A stretch of 64,000 nucleotides of DNA from Mallotus nudiflorus. Lineage: Eukaryota; Streptophyta; Magnoliopsida; Malpighiales; Euphorbiaceae. Where the stretch lies: assembly GCA_947683625.1 (NCBI GenBank), contig CANTUR010000003.1, positions 248,001 through 312,000 of the forward strand. Reading direction: 5' to 3'. Below, in pieces: positions 11,022-23,510 of the stretch (the first letter of the stretch is position 1; the number at the start of each line of letters is the position of its first letter). The notes below the pieces were generated by a model. The model had not been told where the DNA came from. It saw nothing but the letters and a program-made list of their open reading frames with translations, and made no database searches. The position numbers were made by a program, and so were the translations under genes.

Positions 11022-12238
11022 ATGGAAAGAGATCAAAGGAGAAAGAGTATTGCTAAAAAGAAGTTCGCTCTTCCTCTAAAGAGAACTAGGCTTAGTGATA
11101 GCTCTAGGAATCTGGATAGTGCTAGCGAGGAAAGAATGGTAAAACCCTTCCCTAATCAAATCCAATTTCGGCATGATAGGCATAGGCATAAGTTTGAGCA
11201 AATGATGGGTAGAAAGATTGTGCCTAATAGATTGTGAGTGCTACGTCTTTAACTAGAATTAGGTTACTAGTTGAGTTTAATATGTATGTTAATAGGATGG
11301 GATGGAATGAATTTGTTATGATGCAAAATCCCTCCTATGCTACACTCACTTGTGAGTTTCTCTCTTCATTTAGCTTTAGTAAACACATTCTCATGTCACT
11401 TTTCATTTGGGGAATGAAGATCACACTTTAAGATTATTTGCACTTAATGATGTTTTTCATTTTCCCATGAACCAAGATGCTAATGTTGCATATGATAGAA
11501 ATGAGTTTTGGAGAGAAATAACTAGGGAGAGAGGAGCTTTTTATAAGGCTAGGTTGGTGAAAGAATCTCGAATTTGCTCATATTAAAATATTTGCATAGG
11601 CTCATGGCCTATTGCTTGTTTCCAAGGAAAGAAGGGGATTTCATGGTCACCACCACTAAGCTTAACATTTTTTATTGCATGGTCAATGATAGAAAGCTCG
11701 ATGTGTGTCGTGCTATAGTTGGGAAATTAAGAGATATTGCTTTAAAAGTGACTGGGGCTATCAAAGTGGGAGGACTAGTAATTGTCATAGCTAAATACCT
11801 AGCCTTTGACATTGAAAACATGCCATTTGAGGAGGTAAAGGGTCATTATTTCATTGATACTAGCATGATGGAAGCTATGGGTTTAGTTAGAGTTAATCAT
11901 ATAGGAAGAGCTTTCTCCATCCAAACCACCCCCTCCAGAAGCACCATAAGAAGAAGAGGAGGAGCATGAAGATTAAAATGCTACTCTCAATGATGTTATG
12001 GAGAGGCTGGATAACTTGGAGCTACAAGTTGGAGTCATTGACTCTAATGTGGGTGAGCTAAATTCAGAAGTTGAAAGAATGGGTCTCACTTCCAAGCAAA
12101 TGAATTGTACATTAAGCATAATAAACCATAACCTTAATGCCTATTTTAGCTTATAGAATTTATTCCACCTCCATTCCTATATGATGTTGAGATAGAAGAA
12201 GGAGAGTCCTTATATGAGGAAGAAGGAAAAGAATGAAG
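11022..12238 (+). pseudogene. Athila downstream ORF (ATHILA ORF-1 family, PF03078-like)
   Basis: Starts MERDQRRKSIAKKK, a basic N-terminus. Then come KIVPNRL, RMGWNEFVMMQNPSYATLTCEFLSSF (about 11,300-11,365), HRLMAYCLFPR (about 11,590) and an ALKVTGAIKVGGLV segment (about 11,745). This order matches the ATHILA ORF-1 family that plant Athila elements carry; its function is not established. After 11,970 the frame is acidic and coiled-coil-like (LDNLELQVGVIDSNVGEL) and ends in a glutamate-rich stretch. Breaks at about 11,237, 11,431 and 11,545 show it is a pseudogene. Family recognition is from memory of conserved words. Confidence 0.65.
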
Positions 12239-13158
12239 CCTTTGTTTTTAAAATTCATTTGGTTATAGCTTGAATAATGTTTATTTTAAGTTATTTTTAA
12301 TTTTTTGTTTTGTGGAACAATGTGTTCTTAAGTTTATGTTTTGTCATGTTTTATTATGTTTTGTTTAAGTTATTCCAGTTTATTTTTGTTTAAGTTGTTT
12401 GGAGATTTTTATTTTCTTAATGTTAATTATTTTTGTTTCAAGTTAATTTATCTCTTACATTATTGCAATGAATATATGATGCTTGACCTATGTAAAGTAA
12501 TGAAAACAATTTGAATTAAGGTGCAGAAAGCATCATTGCAAATTCAAGAAAGTGCCAAAAAGTGTAAATCTTATAATCAGGTCATATGGCCATGCACATT
12601 TTCGTGCATAGCCATACACTTTGCTTTATCACACTTCAACAAAGTAGATAGCATAGGGCACATAGCTGTGCATTATGATGACAGAGGCAACACGAATTTT
12701 TTTCATTCTAAATATGTCAAGAGCTTATGCAATAAGGACATTGCACATTTTAAGTGTAGGGGAGGAATTAAAATTTTTCAAATTTTATTATTTTCAATTT
12801 ATTTGTCCATTTTTACTTTATTTTTTATTTTTTTCCCATTTTAATTTGATTACTAATTTTTTATTTGATTTATTCTTGATTTGTGTTTCCTTGTTAAATT
12901 AGGATGTTAGATGAGCTTAACTTCCTTTTAACCCCCTAATTCCTATTTGATTAAGCAAATTTTGACTTGATGATTTTATTTTTTGTACAAATTTTAAATT
13001 TATTTATTTTTCTTTTTGTTTTAGGAAAGAATTTCTTGTATCGCATGCCTCTTTTTCTTATTTAAACCTTTCTTTTCTTTTCTTTTCTTTTCTTTTTGTT
13101 CTTGTTATTTTCATTCTTTTATGTTCTTTCATTTTTGTAGAGTGCTAACATTGTTGTG
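12239..13158 (+). other. Athila 3' non-coding region
   Basis: T-rich sequence with no supported gene. It contains one more cluster of CATATGGCCATGCAC/CGTGCATAGCC palindromes at 12,585-12,680 and a (TTTTC)n tract at about 13,074-13,096. A pyrimidine tract ending in TTTTGTAG at about 13,140 resembles a splice acceptor. Confidence 0.5.
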
Positions 13159-13796
13159 ATGGCTAGAAAAAAAACTTTATGTCAAGGAAGGAGGCTTAAT
13201 GATGGCAAGGGTAAGACCAAAGACATAAAGAATGATTATAAAGCTTTCTTTACCATTTATTCTAAAAAGGGAGGTAAAAGACCAAATTCCCTTTGCCTCC
13301 TAACTTAATGGAGGAAGAAACTAATGAAAGTGAGTGATAATCAAGGAAAAGAGGGAGCACCAAAAGTTGAAGTGATGGGATCATGAAGAAGATCAAGGAG
13401 TTAATCGACATCTCTAATAATAGGATTAGGAATATGGTCATGGATTTGTCTAATGATTTGGACAAATTTGAGAGGCGTTATGAATCAAGGGCTAAAAGGT
13501 TGCAAGTCCAAATTGATGAAATCTTTTGTATACTCCCTCAAATTAAAAAGTTTAAGATGATTAATGAGGCAAAAAAAAAAGCTATTATTGCCACTCCTTT
13601 AACCTTTCCACTAAGTGCATCAGAATTCTTTAGTTTTTATTTCATGTTTGTGTGTTTGTTTTACTCTAATAGTCATGCATGTTTTGGTTTAGTTTTTGTG
13701 TTATTCATGCATTACTCTCATACTTGGATTATTGTAAGCTATTCACATGTAGAGTCTTATTCATTAAAGTTTAGTTTTCTTGAAGAAATGCTTTAA
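13159..13796 (+). pseudogene. Unidentified basic/coiled-coil reading frame near Athila 3' end
   Basis: An ATG at 13,159 opens 50 lysine-rich codons (MARKKTLCQGRR...). After a break, an open frame from 13,383 encodes a heptad-rich segment, MKKIKELIDISNNRIRNM, followed by more charged helix and a hydrophobic tail after about residue 75. I do not recognise a family. It lies between the Athila ORF and the polypurine tract, where Athila elements may carry an env-like frame, but I see no envelope signature. Confidence 0.3.
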
Positions 13797-14493
13797 TCTT
13801 CCTTTAATTATTTTTTGGAGTTTTTGAATTAGGAGAGTAATTTATGGTTAGGAATTTTTACATTTTAATGAACTTAATGCTTACTTTTCTATTGAACATA
13901 TGAATTTAGGTGCTTAATGTTTGAGACAAATGTTTGTAAGTAGGAATTTGAATTTGACCTTAGTGTAGGTAAATTTTGATGTATTTTGGTTTATTCTATT
14001 TTAAAAAAAAGCAATGAGATGGAGTGTAAAACACACTCGTTAGGAGCTAAATTTGAAAAGAATATCTTTAAATACTCCTTCTACTCCTATCCTCTTTTTA
14101 GAGTAAGAGTATCCAATGGACCCTTTTTGGAGGTATCCATACTAAGTAGTGTATTGAGATTGGGAAGATTTTGATTGAATAAAATTTTTAAAATCTTATA
14201 TATTCTAAATTTTTAACCTCCTAATTGTTAAAATAATTCCTACTTGCTTTCATTTTTCTTGAGTGTCAATTATTTGCTTTCATGATTTCAATAGCAAAGT
14301 ATGCTCTTTAGGCGGTAATAATGCATTCTTGACCTAGTATTACTATTTCAATTTTGAGTTTTTAAGATTTTTATCAAAGGAAGATTGAGGTAGTTAGTCA
14401 AGTTAAAGTTAGTTAATGACTTGATTCTTTAGGTGAATAGGGTGTATTCGAGACTTTCTTGAGGACAAGCAAACATTCAAGTATGGGGGAATT
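13797..14493 (+). other. Athila 3' UTR and polypurine tract
   Basis: Non-coding sequence ending in the polypurine tract AGTATGGGGGAATT (14,480-14,493), which would prime plus-strand DNA synthesis. The LTR start TGATGAGTG follows directly. Positions about 14,065-14,165 resemble the 120-bp repeats inside TAT-1 (21,618-21,960). Confidence 0.7.
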
Positions 14494-14685
14494 TGATGAG
14501 TGTGAGAAATGCATTATTTTAAGCACTTAATATGTTAGGATTATATGACATTTTAGTTGCATTTGTGTTTCTTTTATTGAGTTTTTATTGACTTTATATG
14601 AATACGTGCATGATTTGTGTTTATGTTTATTTTTAGTATTTTTGTGCATGTAGGTGTCAAAGAATAGGAAAGGAAAAATGCATGG

Positions 14686-16597
14686 TATAAACACCTAATT
14701 TTGGGAAAATAAAGTATGGATGCCACAAAAGGCTCTAATGACGAAAATGTTATAGGTAGGTTTTCAACACTTTAAGATATGGGAAAATATATTTCCTGAA
14801 TTTTGATTGTCTAAAAATTTTCTTAAATTTATTTTTGGGATTTATCTAGACTTTTAGGAAATAAAATCCTTTTAAAACTGAAACTCTTAAGTAAGTGTAT
14901 AAGTTAGGGTTTTTTAGGGTTTTTCTATAAAAATCTAACTAGACCTCACGTTTTGGGGAGCTCACTTTTCATACTTTCTAACGGCTCTCTCAACTCTCTC
15001 TCTTTTTTTCCTGCATATTTTTTAAAGGTTTGTCCATTTTTTCCTAGGCAATACACAAAAAGATTTCTCTATGATTTATTTGTTTTTTTAGCAAGAGAAA
15101 TAGACTTTTGAAAGGAGGATGACAAAGTTTTGAAGAACTACTTAATAAATAGCGGTGATTTTTTCTAGTATGAGGGGCCAACTCATACTGCATCCATAAT
15201 CATCATCTTCTTTTCTTCCTTCTTTTACTTTATTTTATTTTATTATTTTGATTTTATTAAATTTTTATTGTTATTTTATTCACTAATCATTGTTTTATTC
15301 TTTTGTGTTAGTGATTATAGAGGGGATTACATGATGATCTTACTTAGAGAACAAAATCCATGGAGGTCCATGGAATACCATGGATTGAACGTTGTAGCTA
15401 AATATAGTTTTTAGGTTTTTTATTTAATTTTTTATTATTGTTTTATTTTTTTTATTTATCTTCGGGTTGTATTAATTTTTCCTTTTCTTATTATTTTTAA
15501 TAGCTCATTGTAATAGCCTTAATAATGGGAATAATGAAATCATGTGTGTACGATTGTGTGTTTTATTTCAATTAATTGACTAGTAAAATTAGGGTTTTCA
15601 ATTGGATAATTAATTAAAATTAATGGCTATAGAGACAATTAGGGTTTTTTTATTATTAGAATTACGGTTGCTTGTTAATTATTTATTTCTTGTTCATGGT
15701 AATTTTAATTAAATTAGGTTTTTTTTAGAAGAAATAAATTTGATTAATTGTTTGATATTTTTATTTGATTGTTTTGATATATTTTTATTTTTTTTTGGGC
15801 TTATTTATTTATGTGTTTTGGGGCTTAAGCCCATGATAGGCTCTAACCTATTTAAATAAATTTAGGTCTAGATTTTAATTAATTAAAATGCATTTTAGGC
15901 CCATAATTAATTGAAAATTAGGTTAGAGATAACTTAGTCTCATTTAGTTAATTAAACATAGGCCCACCTAACTTAATTTAATTAATTTAGACTTAGCCCA
16001 TTAAATTAAAGCCCTTTTCCATAATTTGTAGATTCAAGTTCTCCTTAGAATTAAAACATGTAGAATTAGACCCACTAATTTAAATACTTCATAATTTATA
16101 TATTTAGGCTCATCCTTTAGAATTAAAATAAATAGACTTAGGTTCATAGGCTCACTTGTAAATTAAAACATGTAGATTTAGCCCATTTAATTAAAATTAA
16201 TGTAAATTATACTAACTTAGAGATTATAAATGAGTGCATTGTTTACATGTATTTTTCATGACTAGTTTGCCTAGAGTTGATTATTCTAAATAAGGATTTA
16301 TATGAAATTGTATGTAAATAGAGGATAAGATAGTAATTCATAAAGTAATTCTAAAAGAGCATAAGATTGAAAGAAGTTGGTATTTCGTATACAGAATCTC
16401 CTAGTTATGGTGCCGACTTTCTTTTAGAGAATCAAGTACCACCATTTTTCAATTTGTCTCAGTTATTACCCTGGGTGGCGACTTCTCATCTCCATGCCAA
16501 GTCTTTGTGATAGTGGTTAGTGTGTTCTCTAGAGCCCTAAGCTCAAATAGTCGCAGTTGCTAAGATCTTGGGTGCACACCAAACCCCACCGTCTATA
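14686..16597 (+). repeat. TAT-1 5' LTR
   Basis: Begins TATAAACACC (TGTAAACACC in the 3' copy) and ends CACCGTCTATA, so both terminal dinucleotides carry transitions. It lacks a block of about 220 bp near position 14,780 that the 3' LTR has (about 23,790-24,005). Conversely it keeps about 950 bp (about 15,160-16,110) that the 3' LTR has lost. Confidence 0.9.
14926..14933 (+). promoter_or_regulatory. Candidate TATA box of TAT-1 LTR
   Basis: TATAAAAA in a TTTTTCTATAAAAATC context, matched at the equivalent site of the 3' LTR (about 24,157). A plausible Pol II promoter for the element transcript. Confidence 0.45.
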
Positions 16598-16598
16598 A

Positions 16599-16617
16599 TG
16601 GTGACTCCACTGGAGAT
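16599..16617 (+). other. TAT-1 primer binding site
   Basis: TGGTGACTCCACTGGAGAT follows the LTR after one base. TAT-3 has the related TGGTGATTCCATTAGGAT on the opposite strand. The sequence type, TGGCGACTCCACTGGGGA, is common in TAT/Ogre elements; I recall a tRNA-Arg assignment but cannot verify it here. Confidence 0.75.
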
Positions 16618-17344
16618 AAGAGATACTGATTCTACTTCTGTTCTTTAGAATTATTTTATTAATTATTATTTTAATTTTTCATTCATTCTACATGTCCCTA
16701 TTTGCTAATGGCATTGGTTTATAGTTCCATGATTCTACTAGCTTCATAGGATTATAAATTGGCTAACCATCACTCTTAGCCTTAACTTGGTTCAAGAGAG
16801 ATTATCGGGCTCATTTGACCAAAGTCTGTAACCTAAGTCCTAAAGGGGAGTAGTCATCTCTTGAGTTTGCAAAGGATGACGGGCCCCTTTGACCTTAGCC
16901 TATGACTCAAGTCTTAAAGGAGGGCATCTTTCTACGGGAACCTCAACCTTTTTACTAGACTCAGCTCATATAGTGGCTTAGTAACTTCCCTTAGGATTTC
17001 CTAAAATTGCTTGTGTTTGTTGCCATGAGGTATTTTTACTTATAAAGGCCTAAGCCCATACTTTAGAAGCCCATTAGGACTAATAAAGATTGGGCTATGC
17101 TTTTATACCCAAAAATGTTGTTTCTATGCTTTTACTGCTTTGAGAGATATGACATATGCATCAGTTCTTGATATCCCCTATTAATATTAAAGCCAAGACC
17201 AGAATCCTAGGAAAAGAGACTTGCCATTGAATACGTGTGTGGGAGGAATAAGGTTAGAAGGATATTGTACACTTAATTGTTACTTTGTTACTTGTTGCAT
17301 AGCACGTGCATCATGCATTTCATGTATTATACTAACACTTTATT
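16618..17344 (+). other. TAT-1 untranslated leader
   Basis: Leader between primer site and gag. At about 16,797-16,930 it contains two copies of an 80-bp unit of the type GGGCTCATTTGACCAAAG...AAGTCCTAAAGG. Both other TAT elements have the same pair (inverted, 32,580-32,700 and 53,800-53,920). A TTTTTTAG before CATCATAGATTC (about 17,350) resembles a splice acceptor and is also kept in TAT-2. Confidence 0.65.
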
Positions 17345-19210
17345 TTTTAGTCATCATAGATTCATTCGGGTCTTCCTGTGTTTGGAAATGGAGTAATGGT
17401 AGATTAGTGAGAACTGATTTGAGTCCAAAATCAATAGCTAAAAAGATCCTTCGTAGTTTAGAAAAGAGCCCTATTAACCCACTTTACCTAAAAGCTAAAC
17501 CAACTCAAACAGAATAGATGGAATAACGATAAGGAGGAAACTGGACCTTAGAAGTTATTAAGAGAGCTTTGATGGATGACATAAGAGCAATAATGAAAGA
17601 TAAACTAAGACAAGCTCTAGTTGGATTAATGCCACCACATGTTGCTGCTACACCTCCCGTTGCAACCAATCCATCTATTATGGGTGCACCACCTGCTAAC
17701 AATGACAATGCTGGGGGGCAACCTTTAAACACTGCTAAGGATGTACTTGTTGTGGGAATGAAACTAGAGGATGTTGAGAACTACATGGTTGAAAAGGCAA
17801 AAAGGGAATCACTTGAGCAAGTTCAAGAGCTAGAATCCAAGCAGATGAAAGCACTGGCTCAGAAAATATCCAAAATGGAAGAATTGATTAGAGGACAGGG
17901 CATCAAATATTTACTTAACTTTGTTGATGTGATGCAATTTGAGGAAAATAAGTTGCCTAATAAGTTCAAGATGCCACAGCTATAGAAGTTTGATGGTATT
18001 AGAGACCCAAGGATCCACCTTAGTCAATATACAATTACTATGAGCACCACTAAGGCTCCTTTATCTATAGCTACCAAGTTATTTGTACTATCCTTAGAGG
18101 GTATGGTTATTAATTGGTATCATGGGTTAGAGAAGTCTATCCAAGTAGACTTGAGAGAATTATGTACAGCTTTTCTAAAGTAATATAACTATAATACCAG
18201 GCTTGAAGTGTCCATTAGGGATCTAGAATTGAACAAGTAGAAGCCTAATGAATCATTTTCAGATTTTCTGACTAGGTTCATGAATAAGGCTGAATTAATG
18301 AAAAATAAGTTGGTTGAAAAGGATTAACTTAGGATGATTATTCAAAATGTGTCACGTATTTGGTTGAAAGGTTATAAATGATGAACCCTAAGACATTTAT
18401 GGACCTTTATGATGATGGGTTGCAAGTTAAGGAGATTGAAAGTGAGAAAGAGAAGATTGCTAAAAGCACCGAAGCAAGAAACTACCCAATTGGGGGCACA
18501 CAACAAGGAAGCACTAGTTGGATTGTGGAAGTGCATACTATTCAACAACCAAGGAGATTCTCCAATTTTAACCAACCTTTGTCAAAGTTCCTGGAGCGCC
18601 TAATGGAAAAGGGCTTACTTCAACATTTACCTAATCCAAACCCACCAAACCCAAACACCCTAGGCTATAACCCAAATAACCACTACCAATTCCATCAAAA
18701 CCTCCAACACTCCATGAATAATTGCATCTACCTCAAACACAAAATCCAAAGCCTTATAGACTCTGGAAAGATTACAGACCCTAAAAACCCAAGCACTAGA
18801 AATAATCCTTTCCCAAACTACTAAAATGTACCACCCTCAACTACCATGATGATCAACTCAGGAGTAAATGAGGAAGAAGTGCTAAGCTCCTTTGAGGACT
18901 TAGACTTTAAAACCAATGAGAAATCTCCTAATGCCCTTAAAGATGAGGAAAGAGTAGAAGACTTATTAAGTCAGCCTTTAGGCAAGTTTGACTATAAGGT
19001 GTTTCATACTAAACCACCTTCTTTTGACATACCCTTTGAGTCGATTGTGCCCACAGGATAGGGTGATGAGTTTAATGATGAGAAGCTACTAGACAAGAAA
19101 GAAAAATGCATAATTAAGGTACAAAAAGATGAAGTCATGGAGATAGTTAGTAAGAAGATACAAGAATAGCCATTATGTTAGCCATCTAAAGGATAGCCAC
19201 CATGAGACTC
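17345..19210 (+). pseudogene. TAT-1 gag with C-terminal extension
   Basis: A gypsy Gag that would form the particle. It runs from IIDSFGSSCVWKW through NPLYLKAKP, an alanine/proline-rich linker, a helix (EKAKRESLEQVQELESKQMKAL is the core, about 17,790-17,860), DGIRDPRIHLSQYT, then MVINWYHGLEKSIQ and NESFSDFLTRFMNKAELMKNK (retrotransposon gag domain, about 18,100-18,310). A proline/asparagine-rich tail and an acidic segment follow (18,846-19,061). Stops occur at about 17,515, 17,983, 18,182, 18,238 and 18,326. It is closely similar to the TAT-2 and TAT-3 gags. Confidence 0.88.
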
Positions 19211-20449
19211 AGCATCCCCAGCATCTATAATAGGAAATAAATTTTCTTATTATCTTATTTGAATAAAATTTTAGTTTCTTTAGAACTTGTTTTGTTTTAA
19301 TGATTAATGATATGAATTCTGATCATGCTTACTTATGTAATGTGCATCTTTATGGTATTATGCATTATAATATTGATAGTATCTGCATGTTTGACATAAA
19401 TTCAATTTAATTAGATTCATCCAGAATGGGCACAATGTAAATTCAAAGAAAATTCATATATCACATAATGTAACTTCTAAAGATAGGAAATTTAAGGAAA
19501 AAAATAAAAAGAAAGTGAAAAAATAAAAAAAGAGAAAAAAGAATAGTACGATAAAAATTAAAGAGAAAAAATTAGGATTGGATGGTAATAGGAGTTGTAC
19601 TATTTGATGTAATGAATGTTCTCATTTTTTCCCTAATGGATGAGTAAAATTGAATTTGAACTTTTTTTTCAAATATCACATATTCGTCTTTATCACATTG
19701 CATAAGTATTTGAATGGAAAGAAAAAACATAGTGATAGCTAAAATTAGAGCTATGAGATCACTATTTTAGTTATGTTTTCTCTTTTTTATAACGCTTTTG
19801 TGGTTCTGTTTATAAATCTAGTGTCCCTTTGTACCTTGGGAATTCAGGTGGTTCAATGACTCACGTTGCAACCCATACCTTATAACTATCATCAATCATT
19901 TCATTAGCATCAAGCCTTATATTCTGCTCAAGAGTACTTTGAAGTACAAGTCTAGTTGATTTCACCATCAAAAACTCGCTTCAGTTAATTCACTCACTCC
20001 TTTACATCTTTAATACATGAGATTGCAACTAATAGGGTTAGTAAGTTAAAGGATCAACAACAATAGTAAACGAACTAAGTTTCTTGCACACATGAAGAAG
20101 ACTACTAGAATAAAGTTTATGAATTCAAAATGTAATTCTATGGGCAAAAATAAGTAAGCCATAAGTAACAACCAATAATTCATCAATACAACAGCACCTA
20201 GTCATTTGTTGGATAAGTTGTATCAGAAGCTTTAACATCAAAAGTGCCAATAGTGAAGCATTTAATGCTCAAACTTACAGGCTATTAAAGAGGCACCTCG
20301 TTCTTACACTCCAACCTACAAACATTACTATGTTCCACATAGAAGACTTATTAGGATCATGCATGCCATACATAACATGCATACACTTACATACATTTGT
20401 TGTGAAATACTTGCTTTGCATAATAAAGTCCTTGAGCCCAGACAAGATT
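19211..20449 (+). other. TAT-1 internal region without recognised gene
   Basis: Positions about 19,300-19,440 still match the spacer between protease and RT in TAT-2 (both contain a CMFDIN motif). Beyond that I recognise nothing on either strand. RT and integrase should lie here but are absent. Confidence 0.5.
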
Positions 20450-21080
20450 GTACAAGTACTATGCTACTAACATTCAAAATTAGTATTGTAAAAGTGCAGG
20501 AAAGTAGTCAGACTATTCACATATGAAGCATCTAAAGAGGTAAATTAGGAAGAGCAACACTATCAAGGTGAACTTGACGCTTAACGGGACTTTAGACCAC
20601 AAGAGCCTAACAAAATATGGGCCCATCCAATAAGGGAATATCACCGATAGTGATACTTGCAAAAGCATCATCTTAGAGAATTCAAAAGGCTGGATAGGAC
20701 GCTTAAGCTCCCCAAATTCAACATCCATCTCCATAGTCTCATATGGAGAATCATTTAGAATATCTCTCCACAATAGTCAGACCAATGTAGGGTATGGAAT
20801 ATGGTGATGAGAAGGTCTAACAAGTTAGTAATACATTCGTCGGCACTATAAAAGGGAAGATTGCTCTCAAAACCTAAAATTAATGCACTTTGAAAATTTA
20901 TTTGATCATGAAAAAAGATCTCTAACTCCTAAACCTTTTTTGTAAGAGATATCAAGAAGAGAAATGAATCTCTTTACTATAGCATTAATGGAATGGTGGA
21001 AATATAAATGCAGCCTAAAGCCATAACTTCAATGGTAACGTATCATGACCGTATGATCAGAGACATCATCACCACAATTA
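20450..21080 (-). pseudogene. Antisense remnant of the TAT mobile-domain gene
   Basis: Read on the minus strand, opposite to gag. About 20,545-20,690 gives segments such as ITIGDIPLLDG, QSPVK and ALPNLPL that parallel the C-terminal part of the opposite-strand gene in TAT-2 (TILGDVPPFDK, QTPIV, QIPSFSPPDASHV). The frame shifts; an 86-codon open frame (20,513-20,773) covers the same DNA in another frame. Its place, between pol-side sequence and the 3' hairpin array, also matches TAT-2. The similarity is short and judged by eye. Confidence 0.4.
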
Positions 21081-21617
21081 AAAAGGAAGAATGCAAAAGA
21101 ATAACATTGCATTTTGATAAATTTTACTTATGAATAGACCATACTAACTTATGGTATTTTGTGCAGGGAAAAACAAAAGAGAATGAAGAAGGGAAAGGAA
21201 CCAATACATCAATAAGAATGGGCCAGATAGCAAATACTAAACACTCATCAAGATAATAAAAAGGAAGTAACAAAACCCTATTTCCTTAGATTCTATAATA
21301 AAGTACAATTTTATAATAAAGTACCATCTCAATCATAAAATTCACAAATTAAAAGTAAATTCATCCACTTTATGAGATCATGTGCGAAAAGCCTATCTCA
21401 TGACCTTTAATCATAATCGCTCTTTTTTATTAGCCTTATGAAATTCAAATTATTAGTTAACAACTTTGTGTTGAGAGTTTATAAACTCTAATCAATCTAA
21501 TGCTTGCTTTGCACCCAAATGAGGGGAAGAAAATGCAAAGACAAAATCTGTGGACTTAAAGCATAAATGGCTTGAATTTTAGAGTATCATTTTAGTCTTT
21601 TGAATGATAAATTGTGC
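21081..21617. other. TAT-1 internal spacer
   Basis: No gene or clear repeat seen on either strand. Confidence 0.4.
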
Positions 21618-21960
21618 ATATAATCTACTCCAGTGCTCAGAAATGAGTACAAGTACAAAATCCTTTAACGGTATCTATGCTAAGTAAAGCAAGAAAGACG
21701 GGGGAATACTAAGAGGAGAATAAAAAAAAGAGCAAGCATAATTTACTCCAATGCTCAGAGATGAGTAAGAGTATCAACATAAAACTTCTGGTGGTATCCA
21801 CATTGAGTAATACGAGAATGGTAGGGGAATACTAAAAGAGGACCATACAAAAAAAATGCTCTATTTACTCCAATGCTTCATAAGAGTATGAGTATCCAAA
21901 GGACCTTTCCAATGGTATCCATGCTGAGTAATATGAGAATTGTGGGAGAATACTCGGATA
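21618..21960 (+). repeat. Three 120-bp tandem repeats in TAT-1
   Basis: Three units each start near ATTTACTCCA.TGCT (about 21,620, 21,741 and 21,861). They share GAGTA(T/C)..AGTA and GGTATCCA...GAGTAAT and end in GGGGAATACT. One related copy occurs in the Athila 3' UTR at about 14,065-14,165. Confidence 0.85.
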
Positions 21961-22481
21961 AGGAAGAAAAGAACAAAAATAATTTAAAGGCTATTTTGAT
22001 ACTCAGAATTTGATATTTTTATGCTTAATTTTCATAAGTTTTGTTTAGCCTAAAATTAGGTGTAGAAGTAAGCTCTTCACTTGGTTAAAGATATGCTCTT
22101 AGCATAAGATGTTTAACGATGCCTCTCACCTTTGCAAATGGCAAAAAAATGATATTTATGAAAATAAAAAAATAGTAAGATTCATTGAGTGCATGCTATC
22201 TCTTGAAAGAGTGATGAATTTTCTCATGAATTTTCAATAATATAATGTAATTTTGTACATTCATCATGATTAAAACTAACTTTAACAAGTCTATAGGAAT
22301 TGCAAATCTAGAAGGAAGTGCACCCAAGTTATAGGGTTGGTTAACACAGTGGAATTGAAATTAGTTAGCAGAGAAATTCTAATCAATCAACATAATAAAA
22401 TTCAAAGTTAGTAAGCAAAAATGCTAATTAGTAAACACAAAGAATTTAAAGCATTCAACTCAAACAACCAAAGATAAAAAT
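21961..22481. other. TAT-1 spacer before 3' arrays
   Basis: AT-rich spacer. No gene recognised on either strand. Confidence 0.4.
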
Positions 22482-23150
22482 CACAAGCAATTATGGATTG
22501 CAGCATTATAAGTGAGCAATGAAAGGATTGCAACCAATTCATAAGCAGTTATGGACAACAGCATTATTAAAGCGAGCAATGTAAGGGTTATAAATAATTG
22601 TGAGTAGTTATGGACTATAGCATTATGAAAGGCAAGCAATAAAAGGATTACAGTCAATTTACAAGCAATTATGGATTATAGTATCAAAGGCGAGCAATGA
22701 GATTGTTGCAGTTAATTAAAATTAGTGAGCAGTTATGGATTGTAGCATTATCAAAGGCGAGCAACGAAAGGATTACAATCAATTTACAAGTAGTTATGGA
22801 CTATAGCATCAAAGGTGAGCAATGAAAGGATTACAGTCAATTTGCAAGTGGTTATTGACTGTAGCATCAATTTGAACCATGTAAGGATTATAGTCAATTA
22901 GCAAGCAATTATGGATTGTAGCATCATCAATGAGCAATTATGGATTATAGCATCATTAGTGAACAATGTATGGGTTGAAGCTAATCATAAGCAGTTATGG
23001 ACTGTAGCATTAAAGGTGAGCAATGAAAGGATTGTAGTCAATTAGCAAGAAATTATGGATTGTAGCATCATTAATGAGCAATGAAAGGGTTGTAACTAAT
23101 CGTAAACAATTATGGATTGCAGTATAATCAGTAAGCAATAAAAGGGATAA
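22482..23150 (+). repeat. 58-bp tandem repeat array, about 11 units
   Basis: Units follow GCAATTATGGATTGTAGCAT, then GAGCAATGAAAGGATT and a CAGTCAATT..CAA end, with insertions and deletions between units. TAT-2 has only one to two inverted units at 41,953-42,035, so the array expanded in TAT-1. Confidence 0.9.
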
Positions 23151-23194
23151 GGGAAATGAAGAATGAATCGACAAAACGCAAAGCATAAAAGAAA

Positions 23195-23510
23195 TCAATG
23201 CTACACGATCGAGTGTAGTGTATTCCTATTCAGACTATACGACCAAGTATAGTTGACATTATATAACCGAGTACAATGTGTCATTTTAATTCTGACTATA
23301 CGACTGAGTATAGTTGATATTGTATGACCAAGTACAATGTATCCTTTCAACTCAAACTATATGACTGAGTATAGTCAACATTGTACGATATAGTACAATG
23401 TATCTTTTCAATCAATACTATATAACCGAGTATAGTCAACATCATACAACTGAGTGTGATGTATCCTTTCAAATCAATGTTATACGTCCAAGTATACTGT
23501 TTCCTCAAAT
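23195..23510 (+). repeat. Array of short hairpins upstream of the polypurine tract
   Basis: About nine inverted repeats with 6-9-bp arms and a six-base loop close to GACCGA. Examples are ACTATAC-GACTGA-GTATAGT, ACATTGTAC-GATATA-GTACAATGT and CTACAC-GATCGA-GTGTAG. Stems of different sequence keep pairing while the loop stays similar. The same array lies at 41,465-41,945 in TAT-2. Confidence 0.85.

Noticed and set aside
1650..14493. Endogenous plant pararetrovirus
   Set aside because: RT-RNase H are followed by integrase, and LTR, polypurine tract and primer-site features are present; no movement protein or coat protein signature.
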